From positions 1-43,898 of the forward strand of contig JAAVFS010000066.1 of the NCBI GenBank assembly GCA_014800605.1: a stretch of DNA of 43,898 nt, given 5' to 3'. The notes below the pieces were generated by a model. It saw nothing but the letters and a program-made list of their open reading frames with translations, did no database searches and was not told where the DNA came from. The position numbers and the translations under genes are program-made. This DNA is from Bacteroidales bacterium. Lineage in GTDB: Bacteria > Bacteroidota > Bacteroidia > Bacteroidales > Muribaculaceae. Shown here piece after piece: positions 32,622 to 41,584 of this stretch (position 1 is the first letter of the stretch; each line of letters opens with the position of its first letter).

Positions 32622-33530
32622 ATGCTCATGGAAAGCATTGATAATCACGGCACTAATTCTATACAGGCCGCTCTCGACGGGCTGTCGAAGCCTCCGTGTG
32701 CCATGCCGCGCCGCCATCACGCCCCTCTGCTGTCGCAGGATGAGGTCAGGGAGATAATCGATCTTTGCCGGTCGATGCTCTTCCCGGGCTACTTCGGTCC
32801 GGCTGATGTCAACTACGAAAACCTGTATTTCCGCATCGGTGTGGCTCTCGACGAGCTGCGCGAGAAGCTTGAGCGCCAGGTCACAGCGGCACTATGCTAT
32901 CTGGTCGACAATGTGACTATCGGCGAGCTGTCGGCCCTGCGCCACAAGAGCTCGATCATCGTCGACAACTTCATAGGCTCGCTGACCGAGATCCGCCGCA
33001 CTCTGATGACCGATGTGTCGGCCATCTATGCCGGCGACCCGGCCGCCGACTCCGAAGCCGAAATAATTATCTGCTATCCCGGCGTCAAGGCCATCATAAA
33101 CTACCGCATCGCCCACAGACTGCTGGAGCTGGGGGTGCCTGTCATCCCGCGCCTGATCTCCGAGCAAGCTCACTCCGAGACCGGTGTCGACATACATCCG
33201 GCCGCCTCGATCGGCCACAGCTTTATGATCGACCACGGCACGGGCATCGTCATCGGCGCAACTGCCATCATAGGCCATCACTGCCGCCTCTATCAGGGTG
33301 TAACCCTCGGAGCCCGCAGCTTCGCCAAGGATGATAGCGGCAACATCATCAAGGGAGAGCCGCGCCACCCCATCCTTGGCAACAACGTCACTATCTACTC
33401 CAGCTCGACAATCCTGGGCCGAATCACCATCGGCGATGACGCTGTCATCGGAGGCAACCTGTGGGTCACTCGCGACGTGGCTCCGGGCGAACGCCTTGTG
33501 CAGCAATCGGCCGTCAACAATCGCAAATAA
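32622..33530 (+). CDS. cysE: Serine O-acetyltransferase (EpsC/CysE type)
   Basis: The enzyme makes O-acetylserine from serine and acetyl-CoA, the first step of cysteine synthesis. I choose the ATG at 32622 (MLMESIDNHG; 32628 is equally possible) because the promoter lies at 32587-32594. An N-terminal helical domain contains LDELREKLERQVTAALCYLVDN and the catalytic-site region LISEQAHSETGVDIHPAASIG. A left-handed beta-helix of hexapeptide repeats follows (MIDHGTGIVIGATAIIGHHCRLYQGVTLGA, HPILGNNVTIYSSSTILGRITIGDDAVIGG). The form resembles the EpsC-type serine acetyltransferases of Bacteroidetes. It heads an operon with an RNA methyltransferase-like gene, purD, a membrane gene and pdxB. Confidence 0.92.
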   Translation: MLMESIDNHGTNSIQAALDGLSKPPCAMPRRHHAPLLSQDEVREIIDLCRSMLFPGYFGPADVNYENLYFRIGVALDELREKLERQVTAALCYLVDNVTIGELSALRHKSSIIVDNFIGSLTEIRRTLMTDVSAIYAGDPAADSEAEIIICYPGVKAIINYRIAHRLLELGVPVIPRLISEQAHSETGVDIHPAASIGHSFMIDHGTGIVIGATAIIGHHCRLYQGVTLGARSFAKDDSGNIIKGEPRHPILGNNVTIYSSSTILGRITIGDDAVIGGNLWVTRDVAPGERLVQQSAVNNRK

Positions 33531-33553
33531 TATAATAACACATATATACATCT

Positions 33554-35116
33554 ATGTCACAGCAATTTGAAATGGTAGCAAAGACCTTCAGCGGACTCGA
33601 AGATGTCCTCGCCGAAGAGCTTCGCAACCTCGGAGCGCTCAATGTAGAGCCCGGCAAGCGTATGGTATCGTTTGAAGGTGACCTGGCTATGCTTTACAAG
33701 TCCAACCTCTGCTGCCGCACAGCACTGCGCATCCTCAAACCCATATACAAGTTTATCGCAACCGATCCCGACACGCTCTATCAGATGACGAAGGAGTATG
33801 ACTGGGGCTCAATCCTATCGCCAGACAAGACCTTCGCCATCGACACCGTCACCTATAGCGACGAGTTCACCCACTCACGCTTCGTGACCTATCGCGTCAA
33901 GGACGCCATCGTCGACTGGTTTACCGACCGACTCGGCGAGGGTAAGCGCCCCGGAGTGCGCCTTCAGGATGCTGATGTGATGATCAATGTGCATATCGCC
34001 GGCGACCGTGTCTCTCTCTCGCTCGACTCCTCAGGCGAGTCGCTCCACCGCCGTGGCTGGCGTGTAGCCCAGACAGAGGCTCCTATAAATGAGGTACTTG
34101 CAGCCGGCATCATCCTCAAGAGCGGATGGCGCGGCGACAAGCCCTTTGTCGACCCGATGTGCGGCTCAGGGACATTCCTGATCGAAGCCGCTCTGATCGC
34201 TGCAAACATCAATCCCGGCATCTACCGCAAGGGATTCGCTTTCGAGCAGTGGCCCGACTTCGACCGCGACCTCTACGACTCGATCTACAATGACGACTCT
34301 GCCGAGCGTACCCCTACCCACCCCATCATCGGCGCAGACATGTCGCCCAAGGCGCTGGCTATCGCCACAGAGAATGTCAAGAACTCCGGCATGTCGCGCT
34401 ACATCGACCTGCAGCTCAAGCCGCTGTCACAGTGGACCGAAGCTCCCAAAGACGGCGTGATGGTCACCAACCCGCCCTATGGCGAGCGCATCAGCGTGGC
34501 CGACATGGAGGGCCTCTATGAGCTGATCGGTAATAAGCTCAAGAATGTGTTCACCGGCTACCACGCCTGGATCATATCAAGCAACATCGAGCTGTTCAAC
34601 GCCATACACCTCTCCCCCTCTGCCAAATACCCGATGCTCAACGGCTCGCTCGAATGTGAGCTCCGCGAGTATATCATCTTTGAAGGTGACTATAAGAGCT
34701 ATCGCGCTCAGGGCAATAAACTCCACCGCGGCGACGAGCGCCCCGACAGTGACAAGGCTCCACGCAGCCGCCTGACCGATACCGAATGGAAGCGCGACGC
34801 GCGACGCAAAGGATTCGGAGGCAAGGATGGCCGCAGCGCCGACCGCGATGACCGAAAGGACTTCAAGCGCAGCTACGACCGTCCCGGCAAGGATCACAAG
34901 CCGTTCGGCGACCGCAAACCCTTCGGCGACCGCAAGCCATTCGCACCCCGCCGCGACAATGACGCCCGCCCCGATGCCGCCGACAGCGAAAATCCGCTCT
35001 TCGCACGCCGCAATCCCAAGGCGCTCTCGATGCTCCAGGGCAAGGCTCCATCACTCCCGCCCACAGAAGGCCCGCTGATGCGTCCGCGCCGAGGCTGGAA
35101 AAAGAAATCTGAATAA
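33554..35116 (+). CDS. THUMP-domain class I RNA methyltransferase (RlmL/YpsC-like)
   Basis: The 520-aa protein starts with a THUMP-type RNA-binding domain (FEMVAKTFSGLEDVLAEELRNLGA). The SAM-binding motif is FVDPMCGSGTFLIEAALIA near residue 196, and VTNPPYGERIS is the catalytic NPPY of N2-guanine methyltransferases. It should modify 23S rRNA in the manner of RlmL (m2G2445). Beyond about residue 400 the tail is low-complexity and basic, with DRKPFGDRKPFGDRKPF, and is likely disordered and RNA-binding. It follows cysE by 23 bases and precedes purD by 23, so all three share a transcript. Confidence 0.9.
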   Translation: MSQQFEMVAKTFSGLEDVLAEELRNLGALNVEPGKRMVSFEGDLAMLYKSNLCCRTALRILKPIYKFIATDPDTLYQMTKEYDWGSILSPDKTFAIDTVTYSDEFTHSRFVTYRVKDAIVDWFTDRLGEGKRPGVRLQDADVMINVHIAGDRVSLSLDSSGESLHRRGWRVAQTEAPINEVLAAGIILKSGWRGDKPFVDPMCGSGTFLIEAALIAANINPGIYRKGFAFEQWPDFDRDLYDSIYNDDSAERTPTHPIIGADMSPKALAIATENVKNSGMSRYIDLQLKPLSQWTEAPKDGVMVTNPPYGERISVADMEGLYELIGNKLKNVFTGYHAWIISSNIELFNAIHLSPSAKYPMLNGSLECELREYIIFEGDYKSYRAQGNKLHRGDERPDSDKAPRSRLTDTEWKRDARRKGFGGKDGRSADRDDRKDFKRSYDRPGKDHKPFGDRKPFGDRKPFAPRRDNDARPDAADSENPLFARRNPKALSMLQGKAPSLPPTEGPLMRPRRGWKKKSE

Positions 35117-35139
35117 TAACTCCATTTATCTCCCTGAAT

Positions 35140-36420
35140 ATGAATATACTCCTTCTTGGTTCCGGCGGTCGCGAATCAGCTCTCGCGTGGAAAATGTCAC
35201 AAAGCCCCCTGACCGACAATCTCTATATAGCTCCAGGCAATGGTGGCACCGACGCCTATGGTGTCAATGTAGCCATGAGCCCCACTGACTTTGAGGCCAT
35301 CGACAAATTTGTGGCCGACAATGCCATTGACATGATTGTCGTAGGCAATGAAGACCCGCTTGTAGCCGGCATCTACGACTATTTCGAGAGCAAACCTGTG
35401 CTTGTAGTAGGCCCCTCCAAGGCCGGAGCAGCGCTCGAAGGGAGTAAGGATTTTGCCAAGGACTTCATGACACGCCACGGCATCCCCACAGCACGCTATC
35501 GCAGTTTCACCGCTCAGACCATCGAGGAGGGATATCGCTTCCTCGAGACGTTGACACCTCCCTACGTGCTTAAGGCTGACGGACTTGCAGCCGGCAAAGG
35601 GGTGCTGATCATCGACTCGCTCGAAGAGGCCAAAAAGTCGCTCCGCGAGATGCTCGACGGCATGTTTGGCGGAGCCTCGGCTACAGTGGTCATCGAGGAG
35701 TTCCTTTCCGGCATCGAGTGCTCGGTATTCGTGCTGACCGACGGCAACGGTGGCTATCGCGTGCTCCCCGTGGCAAAAGACTATAAGCGCATCGGCGAGG
35801 GAGATACAGGCCTCAACACCGGCGGCATGGGCGCTGTCAGCCCCGTACCCTTTGCTGACGAGGCATTCATGAAGAAGGTGACCGAACGTATCATCGAGCC
35901 GACCATCAAAGGGCTGATAGCCGACCGAATCACCTATCGAGGATTTATCTTCCTGGGTCTCATCAACGTAGGTGGTGAGCCTATGGTGATCGAATACAAT
36001 GTGCGCATGGGCGACCCCGAGACCGAGGCTGTAATGCTTCGCGTCGACTCCGACCTCGTAGAGCTGATGAAGGCTGCCGCTGAGGGCTCGCTCGGCGACC
36101 TGCCGCTCCACCATGACCCCCGCACAGCGGTGACCGTCATGATGGTGTCAGGCGGCTATCCCGGCTCATATTCCAAGGGAAAGACCATCACAGGTCTCGA
36201 TGGCGTCAAGGACACTATCCTGTTTCACGCCGGCACCCGCCGAATTGATGACGGCACACTCGTCACCTCCGGTGGCCGCGTGATCGCAGCCAGCTCCTAT
36301 GGCAAGTCGATAGCTGAAGCGCTCGAAAACAGCTTCAAAGCTGTATCTGCAGTAGACTTCGACGGAAAGTATTTCCGCCGCGACATCGGCCGTGACCTGA
36401 TGGCTTTAGAGAACGCATAA
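35140..36420 (+). CDS. purD: Phosphoribosylamine--glycine ligase
   Basis: The 426-aa ATP-grasp enzyme makes glycinamide ribonucleotide in purine synthesis. Signatures are the N-terminal MNILLLGSGGRESALAW, GPSKAGAALEGSKDFAKDFM, PPYVLKADGLAAGKGVLI, the LNTGGMGAVSPVPF loop and NVRMGDPETEAVMLR near the metal site. The C-terminal domain ends AVDFDGKYFRRDIG. Length is normal. It lies inside the cysE-pdxB operon. Confidence 0.97.
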   Translation: MNILLLGSGGRESALAWKMSQSPLTDNLYIAPGNGGTDAYGVNVAMSPTDFEAIDKFVADNAIDMIVVGNEDPLVAGIYDYFESKPVLVVGPSKAGAALEGSKDFAKDFMTRHGIPTARYRSFTAQTIEEGYRFLETLTPPYVLKADGLAAGKGVLIIDSLEEAKKSLREMLDGMFGGASATVVIEEFLSGIECSVFVLTDGNGGYRVLPVAKDYKRIGEGDTGLNTGGMGAVSPVPFADEAFMKKVTERIIEPTIKGLIADRITYRGFIFLGLINVGGEPMVIEYNVRMGDPETEAVMLRVDSDLVELMKAAAEGSLGDLPLHHDPRTAVTVMMVSGGYPGSYSKGKTITGLDGVKDTILFHAGTRRIDDGTLVTSGGRVIAASSYGKSIAEALENSFKAVSAVDFDGKYFRRDIGRDLMALENA

Positions 36421-36448
36421 CCCACCGCTCGAATCGGCGCTACTGACA

Positions 36449-37426
36449 ATGACCGCTCGCTCCATCACCGACTTCCTTCACTCCCGGCCCGGCGCACGCC
36501 TGATATGCCTGGCTGAACTGCTGCTGATAGCCGGGAGCTACGTTATGGGCTCCAATCGGTGTCCCGATGGGGTAGTGCCCTCCCTGAATGGGTGGGCGGG
36601 AGCGGGTTGCGCTCTGACTCTCACGGTCGCAGTCATGGCCATGCTCCGATTGCTCAACAAGCAGTTCAATCTGATGCGCCATGACAGCTCGCTCGGCACG
36701 CCGATATTCGCGGCTATGACCACGTCGCTCCCATGGGTGGCCACCACGCTCTGGCCCGGATGGATGCTGCCGGTCATGCTGCTGATAGTGGGGTATCTAC
36801 TGTTCACCTCATTCAGCGACCCGACGTCGACCCGCACTATCTACCAGATATTCACGCTGACTACAGCTTCGGCATTTATCGTCCCGCAGTCGTTATTCTT
36901 CCTCCCCATCCTCCTGATAGGGTGCGCCCAAATGCGAATCCTCACCCTGCGGGTGGTCATAGCCGCCATCCTCGGCATCATCACGCCGGGCTGGATTGCA
37001 ATTGGGTTTGATCTCTGCGAGCCGGCCGACCTCCCGCTGCCGACAATCGAGTTTGCGAGCGACATCTTCTCGCAGACACTCGTCGAACCGCAGACGCTGG
37101 CCAGTGTGGCCGTCATAGCCCTGCTTGGCCTGATAGCCATGGGAGCCAACCTCTACAAGCTGCTGAGCTACAATGCTGTCACACGCGCCACCAACGGATT
37201 CTTAACCATCCTATTTATGTCGACGCTCCTGCTTCTGATCGTCGACTTCATCAATATGACCGTCTATCTCCCCCTCTTGATTACCCTTGCAAGCTATCAG
37301 GTGACGCTCTTCCTCGTCACCCGACGCACCGACCGCGGCTGGATCGCGATAGTGACAGTAATGGTTATCTTCTGGGGTCTATTTTTCTGGAATCTATGGA
37401 CATCGCTCCCCTCAGCAACGGCCTGA
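36449..37426 (+). CDS. Hypothetical multipass membrane protein, 325 aa
   Basis: The protein has about eight to nine hydrophobic segments, among them LAELLLIAGSYVMG, GCALTLTVAVMAMLRL, WMLPVMLLIVGYLLF, FIVPQSLFFLPILLIG, VVIAAILGIITPGWIAI and VTVMVIFWGLFFWNLW. A short basic N-terminus precedes them. I know no catalytic motif. The position between purD and pdxB, overlapping the pdxB start by 31 bases, is the only functional hint. An inner-membrane role is likely and nothing more can be claimed. Confidence 0.8.
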   Translation: MTARSITDFLHSRPGARLICLAELLLIAGSYVMGSNRCPDGVVPSLNGWAGAGCALTLTVAVMAMLRLLNKQFNLMRHDSSLGTPIFAAMTTSLPWVATTLWPGWMLPVMLLIVGYLLFTSFSDPTSTRTIYQIFTLTTASAFIVPQSLFFLPILLIGCAQMRILTLRVVIAAILGIITPGWIAIGFDLCEPADLPLPTIEFASDIFSQTLVEPQTLASVAVIALLGLIAMGANLYKLLSYNAVTRATNGFLTILFMSTLLLLIVDFINMTVYLPLLITLASYQVTLFLVTRRTDRGWIAIVTVMVIFWGLFFWNLWTSLPSATA

Positions 37427-38430
37427 GACCTCGCGTCATAGCCGACGCCAACATCCCGTTTCTGCCCGAACTGCTCGGCGACTCAGTCAAACTCGTCAGA
37501 CTCCCCCCGGCCGAGATTACACCGGAGGCTGTCCGCGACGCCGATGCGCTGATCACCCGCACACGCACCCGCTGCGACGCGCATCTGCTCGACAACTCGC
37601 GCTGCCAATTCATAGCCACCGCTACAATAGGTACCGACCATATCGACTACCCCTACTGCCATGAGCGCGGCATTGCCGTAGCCAGCGCACCGGGATGCAA
37701 CGCACCCGCCGTAGCTCAGTATGTACTCTCCTCCGTGCTTCGCCTGACAGGCGACCGCAACCCCGCTGAGCTGACGCTCGGCATCGTAGGCGTAGGCCAT
37801 GTCGGCTCCATCGTGGAGCGCTGGGGGCGTGCCCTCGGCTTCAACCTGCTGCTATGCGACCCTCCGCGCGCCGAGTCCGAAGGGAGCGACAAGTTTGCGA
37901 CACTTGATGAGATAGCCCGCCGGGCCGACATCGTGACATTCCACACACCGCACACCCTCGATGGCCCCCATGCCACTCACCATCTGGCCGACAAGAGATT
38001 CTTTGAGGCAATCGAGCGCCGCCCGATTATCATCAACTCCGCTCGCGGCCCGATAGTCGATACTCCGGCCCTCATCGAAGCCATCAATGCCGGAAAAACC
38101 GGTCCGGTAGTCATCGACTGCTGGGAGGGAGAGCCCGACATCAACCTCCGGCTACTCGAAAAGGCCACCTTCGCAACGCCCCATATCGCCGGCTACTCAG
38201 CCGAAGGGAAGGCTCGCGCATCGCTGATGGCAGCCAGAGCTCTATGCATGCACTTCGGACTCCCGTTCAATCCGTCAATCCCCGTCCCGGCAGATGCGCC
38301 GGCCACAGTCAGCGCCCGGCAGCTGCTCGAGAGCTACAATCCGGCCATCGACACCGCAGCCCTGCGTGCCCACCCCGCCGATTTCGAAGCCCTCCGCAAT
38401 CACTACCCCCTCCGCCCCGAACCGAAATAA
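37396..38430 (+). CDS. pdxB: Erythronate-4-phosphate dehydrogenase
   Basis: The 344-aa 2-hydroxyacid dehydrogenase acts in the DXP-dependent pyridoxal 5'-phosphate pathway. It has RVIADANIPFLPELLG at the start and an ATATIGTDHIDYPYCHERGI block. The NAD-binding loop is LGIVGVGHVGSIVERWG near residue 130, NSARGPIVDTPALIEAI carries the catalytic Arg, and ATPHIAGYSAEGKARA carries the catalytic His. The C-terminus is shorter than in E. coli (378 aa), as in other Bacteroidetes. The ATG at 37396 lies inside the upstream membrane gene, and no later Met precedes the conserved RVIADANIPF, so the overlap is real. Confidence 0.93.
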   Translation: MDIAPLSNGLRPRVIADANIPFLPELLGDSVKLVRLPPAEITPEAVRDADALITRTRTRCDAHLLDNSRCQFIATATIGTDHIDYPYCHERGIAVASAPGCNAPAVAQYVLSSVLRLTGDRNPAELTLGIVGVGHVGSIVERWGRALGFNLLLCDPPRAESEGSDKFATLDEIARRADIVTFHTPHTLDGPHATHHLADKRFFEAIERRPIIINSARGPIVDTPALIEAINAGKTGPVVIDCWEGEPDINLRLLEKATFATPHIAGYSAEGKARASLMAARALCMHFGLPFNPSIPVPADAPATVSARQLLESYNPAIDTAALRAHPADFEALRNHYPLRPEPK

Positions 38431-38447
38431 ACACCCCCACGATATGG

Positions 38448-38489
38448 CAGAAGGCCATGCTGAGATTGTTCTCTCGGCATGGCCTTCTG
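38448..38489. terminator. Bidirectional terminator between pdxB and serS
   Basis: CAGAAGGCCATGC (38448-38460) pairs perfectly with GCATGGCCTTCTG (38477-38489), with an inner GAGA/TCTC helix. It lies between convergent stops at 38430 and 38512. There is no long T-run on either side. Confidence 0.75.
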
Positions 38490-38511
38490 ATGTATTGTGA
38501 GGTTACTCCTA

Positions 38512-39783
38512 TCAGTTGATGATGTCGAAGCCGGTATATTTGCGGAGACAGTCGGGGACGATGATTCCCTCGGGGGTCTGATTGTTCTCAAGTAGAGCCG
38601 CCATGATGCGGGGGAGTGCAAGGGCTGAGCCGTTGAGAGTGTGCACGAGGTGGGTTTTCTTGTCGTCGCCACGATAGCGGCACTTCAGGCGGTTGGCCTG
38701 ATAGGTCTCGAAATTGCTGACAGATGACACTTCGAGCCAACGCTTCTGAGCTGCTGAGAACACCTCAAAGTCAAATGTGATGGCTGATGTGAAGCTCATG
38801 TCGCCGCCGCAGAGACGCAGGATGTGCCATGGGAGACCGAGCGAGTCGAGCAGCCCCTGCACATGGTCTTTCATCTCCTCGAGAGCTGCGTATGGGTTTT
38901 CGGGCTTTTCGATGCGGACGATTTCCACCTTGTCAAACTGATGGAGGCGGTTAAGGCCGCGCACATCCTTACCATAGCTGCCGGCTTCGCGGCGGAAGCA
39001 TGCTGAGTAGGCGCAGTTCTTTATGGGGAGCTGGGCATCGGTCAGGATCACATCGCGATAGAGGTTAGTGACGGGCACTTCGGCGGTCGGGATGAGGTAG
39101 AGGTTGTCGAGCTGACAGTGATACATCTGGCCTTCTTTGTCGGGGAGCTGACCTGTACCGTAGCCTGAAGCTTCATTGACCACATAGGGAGGCTGGATCT
39201 CCAGATAGCCTGCCTCGCCGGCACGATCGAGGAAGAACTGGATCAGGGCACGCTGCAGGCGAGCGCCCTTGCCGATGTAGACGGGGAATCCCGCGCCGGT
39301 GATCTTCACGCCGAGGTCGAAGTCGATGAGATTGTATTTCTTGGCAAGATCCCAGTGGGGAAGCGCATCCTCGGGGAGGTCGGGCATCGGTCCGCCGGTC
39401 TTTTCAACTACATTGTCAGCTGCGGTCTTGCCCTCGGGCACCATGTCACAGGGGAGGTTGGGGATAGTCAGGAGTATGTCGCGAATCTCAGTCTCAGTGG
39501 CTGCCAGACGGTCGGCGATCTCCTTCTGCGACTCCTTGATGGCGGCTACAGCAGCTTTGGCGTCGTCGGCCTCAGCGCGCTTTCCATCCTTCATCAGCCG
39601 GCCGATTTCGGCTGCTTTGCGGTTGAGCTCAGCCGCCTGATTGTCGTTGTTGAGCTGGAGTTCGCGGCGGCGGGTGTCAAGGTCGAGTACACGGCCTATG
39701 AGTTCGGCTCCGTCGAAGCCCTTGACGGCCAGGCGCTCGACAGTGCGCTTGGGATCGTCCTTAATCTGTTGAATTGTAAGCAT
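38512..39783 (-). CDS. serS: Seryl-tRNA synthetase
   Basis: The 423-aa class II synthetase has an N-terminal long coiled-coil arm that grips the tRNA (residues about 30-110, with RRELQLNNDNQAAELNRKAAEI). The catalytic core carries the TSE-like serine site (LIPTAEVPVTNLYRD), motif 2 (CFRREAGSYGKDVRGLNRLHQF) and motif 3 (NGSALALPRIMAALLENNQ). The length is that of the bacterial enzyme. It is downstream of the yqeY-like gene with a 5-base gap, so the two form one operon. Confidence 0.97.
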   Translation of the reverse strand: MLTIQQIKDDPKRTVERLAVKGFDGAELIGRVLDLDTRRRELQLNNDNQAAELNRKAAEIGRLMKDGKRAEADDAKAAVAAIKESQKEIADRLAATETEIRDILLTIPNLPCDMVPEGKTAADNVVEKTGGPMPDLPEDALPHWDLAKKYNLIDFDLGVKITGAGFPVYIGKGARLQRALIQFFLDRAGEAGYLEIQPPYVVNEASGYGTGQLPDKEGQMYHCQLDNLYLIPTAEVPVTNLYRDVILTDAQLPIKNCAYSACFRREAGSYGKDVRGLNRLHQFDKVEIVRIEKPENPYAALEEMKDHVQGLLDSLGLPWHILRLCGGDMSFTSAITFDFEVFSAAQKRWLEVSSVSNFETYQANRLKCRYRGDDKKTHLVHTLNGSALALPRIMAALLENNQTPEGIIVPDCLRKYTGFDIIN

Positions 39784-39788
39784 ATCCT

Positions 39789-40241
39789 CTATGAGTTTAA
39801 TAATTCTTTTACTTTAGCCGAGATAGCGCGGCCATCGGCACGTCCTGCCAGAGCCTTGGTAGCAACGCCCATGACGCGGCCCATCTGTGAAGGCTCGCTG
39901 ACACCGAGCTCGGCGATGATGCGCTTGAGCTCAGCGGTCAGTTGCTCGTCAGAAAGCTGCTTGGGAAGATACTCCTCGATGACGGCCACCTCAGCGAGCT
40001 CAGCCTCGGCGAGGTCGGGGCGGTTCTGCTCAGTGTAGATGGCAGCACTCTCGCGGCGCTGCTTGGCCATCTTGACCAGGACGCGGGTAGCGGCCTCATC
40101 GGTCAGCGTGCCGTCAGAGCCCTTGGCTGTCTTGGCTTCGATAAATTCCTTTTTGATGCCGCGCAGAGCTTCGAGTCTGACACGGTCCTTAGCGAGCATT
40201 GCCGACTTGATATCGGCTGATATTTTATCAAATAAGTCCAT
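39789..40241 (-). CDS. YqeY/GatB-domain protein
   Basis: The protein has the YqeY pattern: MDLFDKISADIKSAMLAKDRVRLEALRGIKKEF, then RESAAIYTEQNRPDLAEAELAEVAVIEEYLPKQLS and a C-terminal tRNA-binding-like GRVMGVATKALAGRADG. The track ORF begins six codons earlier (40259), nearly on the expected transcription start from the box at 40269. The start at Met7 (MDLFDKI, 40241; 150 aa) matches family members, so I use it. Relatives resemble the GatB tail and are linked to tRNA metabolism by similarity only. It is the first gene of the yqeY-serS operon. Confidence 0.9.
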   Translation of the reverse strand: MDLFDKISADIKSAMLAKDRVRLEALRGIKKEFIEAKTAKGSDGTLTDEAATRVLVKMAKQRRESAAIYTEQNRPDLAEAELAEVAVIEEYLPKQLSDEQLTAELKRIIAELGVSEPSQMGRVMGVATKALAGRADGRAISAKVKELLNS

Positions 40242-40268
40242 TTGTTCAGTATTTCCCATTTAATACTG

Positions 40269-40276
40269 CAAAGGTA
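40269..40276 (-). promoter_or_regulatory. yqeY-serS promoter -7 box
   Basis: On the minus strand TACCTTTG matches TAnnTTTG. The expected start near 40262 leaves a leader of about 20 nt before the ATG at 40241. Confidence 0.6.
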
Positions 40277-40321
40277 AGCAGAATATCCAAAAACCATAAC
40301 GCGCCCGATAGTTTTTTTCGC

Positions 40322-40329
40322 TACTTTTG
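40322..40329 (+). promoter_or_regulatory. Promoter -7 box for the acyltransferase gene
   Basis: TACTTTTG fits TAnnTTTG, 77 bases before the ATG at 40406. A T-tract (gtttttttcg) precedes it, but no -33 TTTG is seen. It is divergent from the yqeY promoter 46 bases away. Confidence 0.5.
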
Positions 40330-40405
40330 CATAAAATGTATCTCCAGCCATAGCTCCGGCCTCTCGCCGGACATCTTCAACCAATCAGTCATTAACCCAC
40401 CACCC

Positions 40406-41572
40406 ATGACCGACCCCGTCTCCCCCTACCCGCTGCCGACCTCCGGCAAGCCAAAACCACGCTACGAGCTCCTCGACGGGCTCCGCGGCATAGCAGCCAT
40501 ACTCGTCATCTGGTATCACTTCTTCGAGGGATTTGCCACGTCGCCCGTCGACCAGATGATGAATCACGGCTATCTGGCCGTCGACTTCTTCTTCGTCCTC
40601 TCTGGCTTCGTCATCGGCTATTCCTACGACGACCGCTGGCGCGGCGGACTGACAGCCCGCCGCTTCATGCTCCGTCGCATAGTCCGCCTGCAACCGATGG
40701 TGGTGCTGGCCGCACTGCTCGGCGCCCTGGCGTGGATCCTCCAGGGGTCTGTCCACTGGGACGGCACCCCCTCACCCCTCTCCTCGCTCCTGATAGCCCT
40801 GGTGCTCGGCCTGGTACTGATCCCAGTCATCCCCGGCGCCGAGGCCGACGTCAGAGGCAACGGCGAGATGTTCCCCCTCAACGGACCCAGCTGGTCGCTA
40901 TTCTTCGAGTATATAGGCAGCTTGCTCTACGCCCTCATCCTGCGCCGACTCTCCGACCGCTGGCTCAGACTCGTAGTCATAGCCTCCGGAGCCGCCTTGG
41001 CTGCTACCGCATTCTGCAACGCCTCGGGAGCCTACCACCTGGGCGTGGGCTGGTCGATGGCCGACGGAGGGTTCTTCGGCGGACTCGCCCGCCTGACCTT
41101 CTCCTTCTCCGTCGGGCTGCTCATCTCCCGCCACTTCCGCCGGCGCACCATCCGCGGCGCCTTCTGGATCTGCTCCGCCCTGATGGCCACCCTCATGGCG
41201 ATGCCCTACATCGGCGGAGATACCATATCTGCCTGGAATGCCCTCTACGACTCCACAGCCACCCTGATTATCTTCCCGCTGATAGTCTACATCGGAGCCT
41301 GCGGCGTGACCACCGACCGCCTCTCCACCTCCCTCTGCAACACCCTCGGCGAGCTCTCCTACCCCGTCTACATCATCCACTACCCCATCATGTACCTGTT
41401 CTACAGCTGGGTGTGGGCTCACGGCTATAGCTTCTCACAGGTTTGGCCCGCCTGCTGCGCGCTCTTCATCCTCATCATCCTCCTCGCCCGTACAGCCCTC
41501 CGCTACTACGACGCCCCCCTCCGCCGCTACCTCTCAGCCAAGTGGCTCAGCCGCCCCGCCAATAAGAACTAA
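40406..41572 (+). CDS. Acyltransferase-3 family membrane protein (OafA/YrhL type)
   Basis: The 388-aa inner-membrane protein has about ten hydrophobic segments. The family opening is YELLDGLRGIAAILVIWYHFFEG, with the catalytic His in the first membrane segment. GYLAVDFFFVLSGFVIGYSY and FMLRRIVRLQPM follow. The C-terminus (YPVYIIHYPIMYLFYSW) is also characteristic. Such proteins O-acetylate or O-acylate exported glycans, lipids or other envelope molecules. The acceptor is unknown. It starts a short operon with the TIGR02757 gene 12 bases downstream. No Pgl or SGNH fusion domain is present. Confidence 0.9.
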   Translation: MTDPVSPYPLPTSGKPKPRYELLDGLRGIAAILVIWYHFFEGFATSPVDQMMNHGYLAVDFFFVLSGFVIGYSYDDRWRGGLTARRFMLRRIVRLQPMVVLAALLGALAWILQGSVHWDGTPSPLSSLLIALVLGLVLIPVIPGAEADVRGNGEMFPLNGPSWSLFFEYIGSLLYALILRRLSDRWLRLVVIASGAALAATAFCNASGAYHLGVGWSMADGGFFGGLARLTFSFSVGLLISRHFRRRTIRGAFWICSALMATLMAMPYIGGDTISAWNALYDSTATLIIFPLIVYIGACGVTTDRLSTSLCNTLGELSYPVYIIHYPIMYLFYSWVWAHGYSFSQVWPACCALFILIILLARTALRYYDAPLRRYLSAKWLSRPANKN

Positions 41573-41584
41573 CCCCCACCGACC

